Assembly: GCF_947495735.1 (NCBI RefSeq)
Contig: NZ_CANMAA010000001.1
Location: 248,001 to 312,000 of the forward strand
Length of the DNA: 64,000 nucleotides
Source of the DNA: an uncultured Pseudokineococcus sp.
GTDB lineage: Bacteria; Actinomycetota; Actinomycetes; Actinomycetales; Quadrisphaeraceae
Direction of reading: 5' to 3'
Positions 62,809 through 64,000 of this stretch are shown here, one piece after another. The first letter of the stretch is position 1, and every line of letters starts with the position of its first letter. The notes under the pieces were generated by a model. The model was given only the letters and a program-made list of their open reading frames with translations. It did no database searches and was not told where the DNA came from. The position numbers and the translations under genes were made by a program.

Positions 62809-64000
62809 TCAGCTCACGTCGTCGTCGACCCAGTCGAACGTGCGGGTGACGGCCTTCTTCCACAGGCGCAGGACGCGCTCGCGCTCGACCTCCTCCATCT
62901 GCGGCTCCCAGCGCCGGTCCTCGGCCCAGTTGGCGCGGACCTCGTCGAGGTCGGACCAGAAGCCGACGGCGAGGCCAGCGGCGTAGGCGGCGCCCAGCGC
63001 CGTCGTCTCGGCCACCTGCGGCCGGACGACCGGGACGCCGAGGACGTCGGCCTGGAACTGCATGAGCAGGTCGTTGACGACCATGCCGCCGTCCACACGC
63101 AGCTCCGTGAGCGGGACGCCGGAGTCGGCGTTCGCCGCGTCGAGGACCTCGCGCGTCTGGAAGGCGGTGGCCTCCAGCGCCGCCCGGGCGATGTGGGCCT
63201 TGGTCACGTAGCGCGTGAGGCCGACGACGGCGCCGCGGGCGTCGCCGCGCCAGTACGGGGCGAACAGCCCCGAGAAGGCGGGCACCACGTACACGCCGCC
63301 GTTGTCCTCCACGCTCGCGGCCAGGCTCTCGATCTCCGAGGCCGACGAGATGAGGCCCAGGTTGTCGCGCAGCCACTGCACGAGGGAGCCCGTGACGGCG
63401 ATGGAGCCCTCGAGCGCGTAGACCGGCTTCGCGTCGCCGAGCTGGTACCCGACGGTCGTGAGCAGCCCGTTGTCGCTGCGCACGAGCTCCTCGCCGGTGG
63501 TGACGATGAGGAAGTTGCCCGTGCCGTAGGTGTTCTTGGCCTCGCCGGGGGAGAAGGCCGTCTGGCCGAAGGTGGCGGCCTGCTGGTCGCCGAGGATGCC
63601 CGCGATGGGCGTCTCCCGCAGCAGGCTCGACCCCTCGACGGTGCCGTAGACCTCGGAGCTGGACCGGATCTCCGGCAGCATCGCCCTCGGGATGTCCATG
63701 GCCGCGAGCACGTCGTCGTCCCACGCGAGGGTCCGCAGGTCCATGAACAGCGTCCGCGAGGCGTTGGTGACGTCGGTGAGGTGCACGCCGCCGTCGGTGC
63801 CGCCGGTGAGGTTCCACAGCACCCAGGAGTCCGTGGTGCCGAAGAGCAGGTCGCCGGCCTCGGCCCGCTCCCGCGCGCCCTCGACGTTCTCCAGGACCCA
63901 CATGATCTTCGTGCCCGCGAAGTACGGGTTGAGCGGGAGGCCGCAGACCTCGCGGAAGCGGTCGACGCCGCCGTCGGCCGCCAGCCGGTCGACGATCGGC
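62809..64000 (-). CDS. glpK: Glycerol kinase, 5' part beyond the window
   Basis: About 397 codons of the C-terminal part; the start lies past position 64000. Phosphorylates glycerol. The incoming [19 protein letters not shown], then [60 protein letters not shown] and [19 protein letters not shown] are FGGY-family and GlpK-specific motifs. No defects are seen in the visible part. Any promoter and neighbouring glpF or glpD would be outside. Confidence 0.96.
   Translation of the reverse strand, partial: PIVDRLAADGGVDRFREVCGLPLNPYFAGTKIMWVLENVEGARERAEAGDLLFGTTDSWVLWNLTGGTDGGVHLTDVTNASRTLFMDLRTLAWDDDVLAAMDIPRAMLPEIRSSSEVYGTVEGSSLLRETPIAGILGDQQAATFGQTAFSPGEAKNTYGTGNFLIVTTGEELVRSDNGLLTTVGYQLGDAKPVYALEGSIAVTGSLVQWLRDNLGLISSASEIESLAASVEDNGGVYVVPAFSGLFAPYWRGDARGAVVGLTRYVTKAHIARAALEATAFQTREVLDAANADSGVPLTELRVDGGMVVNDLLMQFQADVLGVPVVRPQVAETTALGAAYAAGLAVGFWSDLDEVRANWAEDRRWEPQMEEVERERVLRLWKKAVTRTFDWVDDDVS

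Overview
The window is very GC-rich DNA with many GTG starts and dense, short-spaced genes. Gene order, gene content and the tmRNA tag peptide (ADSKRTDFALAA) indicate a high-GC Actinomycetota. A Kineosporiales/Kineococcus-like genome is my best guess, but that rank is inference. No tRNA, rRNA, insertion sequence, prophage or CRISPR array was seen.

Layout. (1) 1-9.2 kb: a translation and division block with an AIM24-like gene, prfB (RF2), ftsE-ftsX, a secreted M23 peptidase with a coiled coil, smpB, two oxidoreductases and ssrA (tmRNA). (2) 9.2-29.2 kb: accessory and metabolic genes. These are a GGDEF protein, RNase Z, a sulfotransferase, an APC permease with a tiny membrane partner, a formaldehyde-dehydrogenase-like enzyme divergent from phosphoketolase, a secreted DUF6351-type protein divergent from an Old Yellow Enzyme, an ABC exporter, malic enzyme, AlgH, a DUF3039 protein and a DExH helicase. 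(3) 29.3-48.7 kb: the conserved actinobacterial run hom-thrC-thrB-rho-rpmE-prfA-prmC-sua5-wecA-like, then the whole F1Fo ATP synthase operon and a DUF2550 gene. (4) 48.8-64 kb: an M13 metallopeptidase, PduO-type adenosyltransferase, murA, an SMR pump with its TetR regulator, a CPA1 antiporter fused to a UBP zinc finger, ohr, nucS, methylmalonyl-CoA epimerase, a thiamine-binding-like protein, two envelope proteins, a YbbN-like thioredoxin/TPR protein and the 3' part of glpK.

How parts work together: FtsEX with its neighbouring M23 hydrolase couples septation to peptidoglycan cleavage. SmpB and tmRNA rescue stalled ribosomes. RF1, RF2 and PrmC (which methylates both factors) handle termination. 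Hom-ThrC-ThrB make threonine. The atp genes form one translationally coupled operon with a candidate Rex-type redox operator in front.

The main novelty candidate is a family of ~103-109 bp intergenic elements at 4-108 (+), 50782-50884 (-) and, more diverged, 22245-22353 (-). The first two share a 51-nt core (43/51 identical, no gaps) enclosed by 26-27 bp inverted arms. The arms differ between copies, but all six differing arm pairs are changed on both sides (compensatory), and two pairs of an inner GCGA-capped stem also covary. This looks like a conserved structured RNA or structured DNA element. A second genome-scale pattern is a TANNNT -10 hexamer ending 6-8 nt before many start codons, which implies widespread leaderless mRNAs.
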